A DNA stretch of 64,000 bases. It comes from Methylococcaceae bacterium. Lineage in GTDB: Bacteria > Pseudomonadota > Gammaproteobacteria > Methylococcales > Methylomonadaceae. The DNA lies in contig JABFSH010000008.1 in the NCBI GenBank assembly GCA_013140705.1, forward strand, positions 124,001 through 188,000, read 5' to 3'. Positions 63,315 to 64,000 of this stretch are shown in pieces (the stretch's first letter is position 1; each line of letters opens with the position of its first letter). Below the pieces are notes generated by a model. It saw only the letters and a program-made list of their open reading frames with translations. It searched no databases and had not been told where the DNA came from. The translations under genes were made by a program, and so were the position numbers.

Positions 63315-64000
63315 GTGAAGATAAATTTTCTAATCGTCGGCCAGGGACTCGCCGGAAGCCTGCTGGCCTGGGAACTGATGCGACGCGGTTGCCGCGTCGT
63401 TATTATCGACAACGGTCAGGAAAATGCTTCGCGGGTAGCTGCCGGACTGATTAACCCTATGACCGGCATGCGTCTGGTCAAATCAGCCGATGTAGATATT
63501 TTATTACCTGCGGCAATTGATTATTACGCACAGTTGGCCGATTTTTTTAAGCAGTGCTTTTATCACGAAAAACCCCTATTACGAATTTTTCGCAATCAGG
63601 ATGAGTTAATGTACGGCAGACAACGCCTGATACAAACAGATTATCAGCCGTATCTGACCAAGCTGCATGCGCCTGAAGAATTAATCCATCCATTTATGGC
63701 GCCGCTCGGCTTTTTGGAGCAACAAAAAACCGGCTACCTGCTGACTAATCCCCTGTTAAGTTGCCTGAAGCAGTATTTTATTGCCCATTCAAGTTACAGA
63801 CAGGCGACTTTCGATTATCAGGCCATGCAGCTGACGCCGACACTACAATGGAAGGACATGGCTCCTGAACGCATTATTTTTTGCGAAGGGTATCAAGTCG
63901 AACAAAACCCCTGGTTTTCCTGGCTGCCACTGCAACCGGCGAAAGGGGAAATCTTAACGCTGCGACATAAGATACTTTTGCCGGATAAAATCATCAATTT
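63315..64000 (+). CDS. FAD-dependent oxidoreductase (DAO family), 3'-truncated
   Basis: The frame runs from GTG 63315 off the window end, about 228 codons visible. The FAD motif is FLIVGQGLAGSLLAWELMRR with VVIIDNGQENASRVAAGLIN, typical of the glycine/D-amino acid oxidase and MnmC-like group. GLINPMTGMRLVKS after it is a pattern I associate with MnmC2-like or FAD-dependent oxidoreductases of this family. No clear ribosome binding site precedes the GTG. The catalytic C-terminal part lies outside the window, so substrate and exact family are unresolved. Confidence 0.88.
   Translation, partial: MKINFLIVGQGLAGSLLAWELMRRGCRVVIIDNGQENASRVAAGLINPMTGMRLVKSADVDILLPAAIDYYAQLADFFKQCFYHEKPLLRIFRNQDELMYGRQRLIQTDYQPYLTKLHAPEELIHPFMAPLGFLEQQKTGYLLTNPLLSCLKQYFIAHSSYRQATFDYQAMQLTPTLQWKDMAPERIIFCEGYQVEQNPWFSWLPLQPAKGEILTLRHKILLPDKIIN

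Noticed and set aside
1-64000. tRNA, rRNA or known riboswitch
   Set aside because: I found no cloverleaf, rRNA segment or riboswitch core by eye; a covariance-model search would be decisive.

Overview
The window is one end of a large exopolysaccharide (EPS) locus of a Gram-negative bacterium, followed by a biotin operon. The organism is probably a gammaproteobacterium, and Methylococcales-like is my best guess. The reasons are the BioH/BioC type of biotin operon, an exosortase of the XrtD (EpsH-EpsI fusion) type beside a VPLPA-CTERM substrate, a Wza-type export system, and the very high density of the 'TTCGTCCTGAGCCTGTCGAAGG' repeat. The taxonomic call is inference; no rRNA or marker gene is present.

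Layout. 1-0.8 kb: 3' part of a polyprenyl-phosphate glycosyl-1-phosphate transferase (WcaJ type) that starts repeat-unit synthesis. 2-29 kb, all minus strand: an AlgD-like nucleotide-sugar dehydrogenase, six GT4 glycosyltransferases, three asparagine-synthase-like amidotransferases, a NodU-type carbamoyltransferase, two polysaccharide-lyase-like proteins, a Wzy/O-antigen-ligase-like membrane protein, a Wzx-like flippase and a methyltransferase. 30-45 kb: a more mosaic part with genes on both strands separated by repeats. It holds a VanZ-domain protein, three GT-C-like integral membrane transferases (one frameshifted at a G9 tract), two GT2 enzymes, a small DMT/SMR transporter, a TIM-barrel isomerase, an SDR, a zinc-binding methyltransferase, an FGE-like secreted protein and an FAD oxidoreductase. 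45-49 kb: GDP-fucose synthase, GDP-mannose dehydratase and exosortase XrtD. 49.7-54.2 kb, plus strand: export operon (Wza-like, outer-membrane beta-barrel, Wzz-like, CpsD-like). 55-58 kb: a VPLPA-CTERM protein and a proline-rich lipoprotein. 58-62.5 kb: bioB-F-H-C-D (no bioA). 62.5-64 kb: comF and a truncated FAD oxidoreductase.

How it works together (inference): WcaJ loads the first sugar on undecaprenyl phosphate. GT4/GT2 enzymes extend it using GDP-mannose-derived donors (AlgD, Gmd, Fcl). Amidotransferases, carbamoyltransferase and methyltransferases decorate it. Wzx and Wzy flip and polymerise it, and Wzz/CpsD/Wza/beta-barrel control length and export it. The lyases may trim it. XrtD probably processes the neighbouring VPLPA-CTERM protein, linking a surface protein to the same matrix.

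The most unusual aspect is the repeat ecology. At least four kinds of non-coding element are present: REP-like hairpins, a ~215-bp element with imperfect terminal inverted repeats, a ~185-bp MITE-like element with 18-bp inverted repeats, and a 48-70-bp module found inside three other repeat types. REP copies have expanded in frame inside the heparinase gene, and a GIY-YIG nuclease gene sits inside one copy of a six-copy array.
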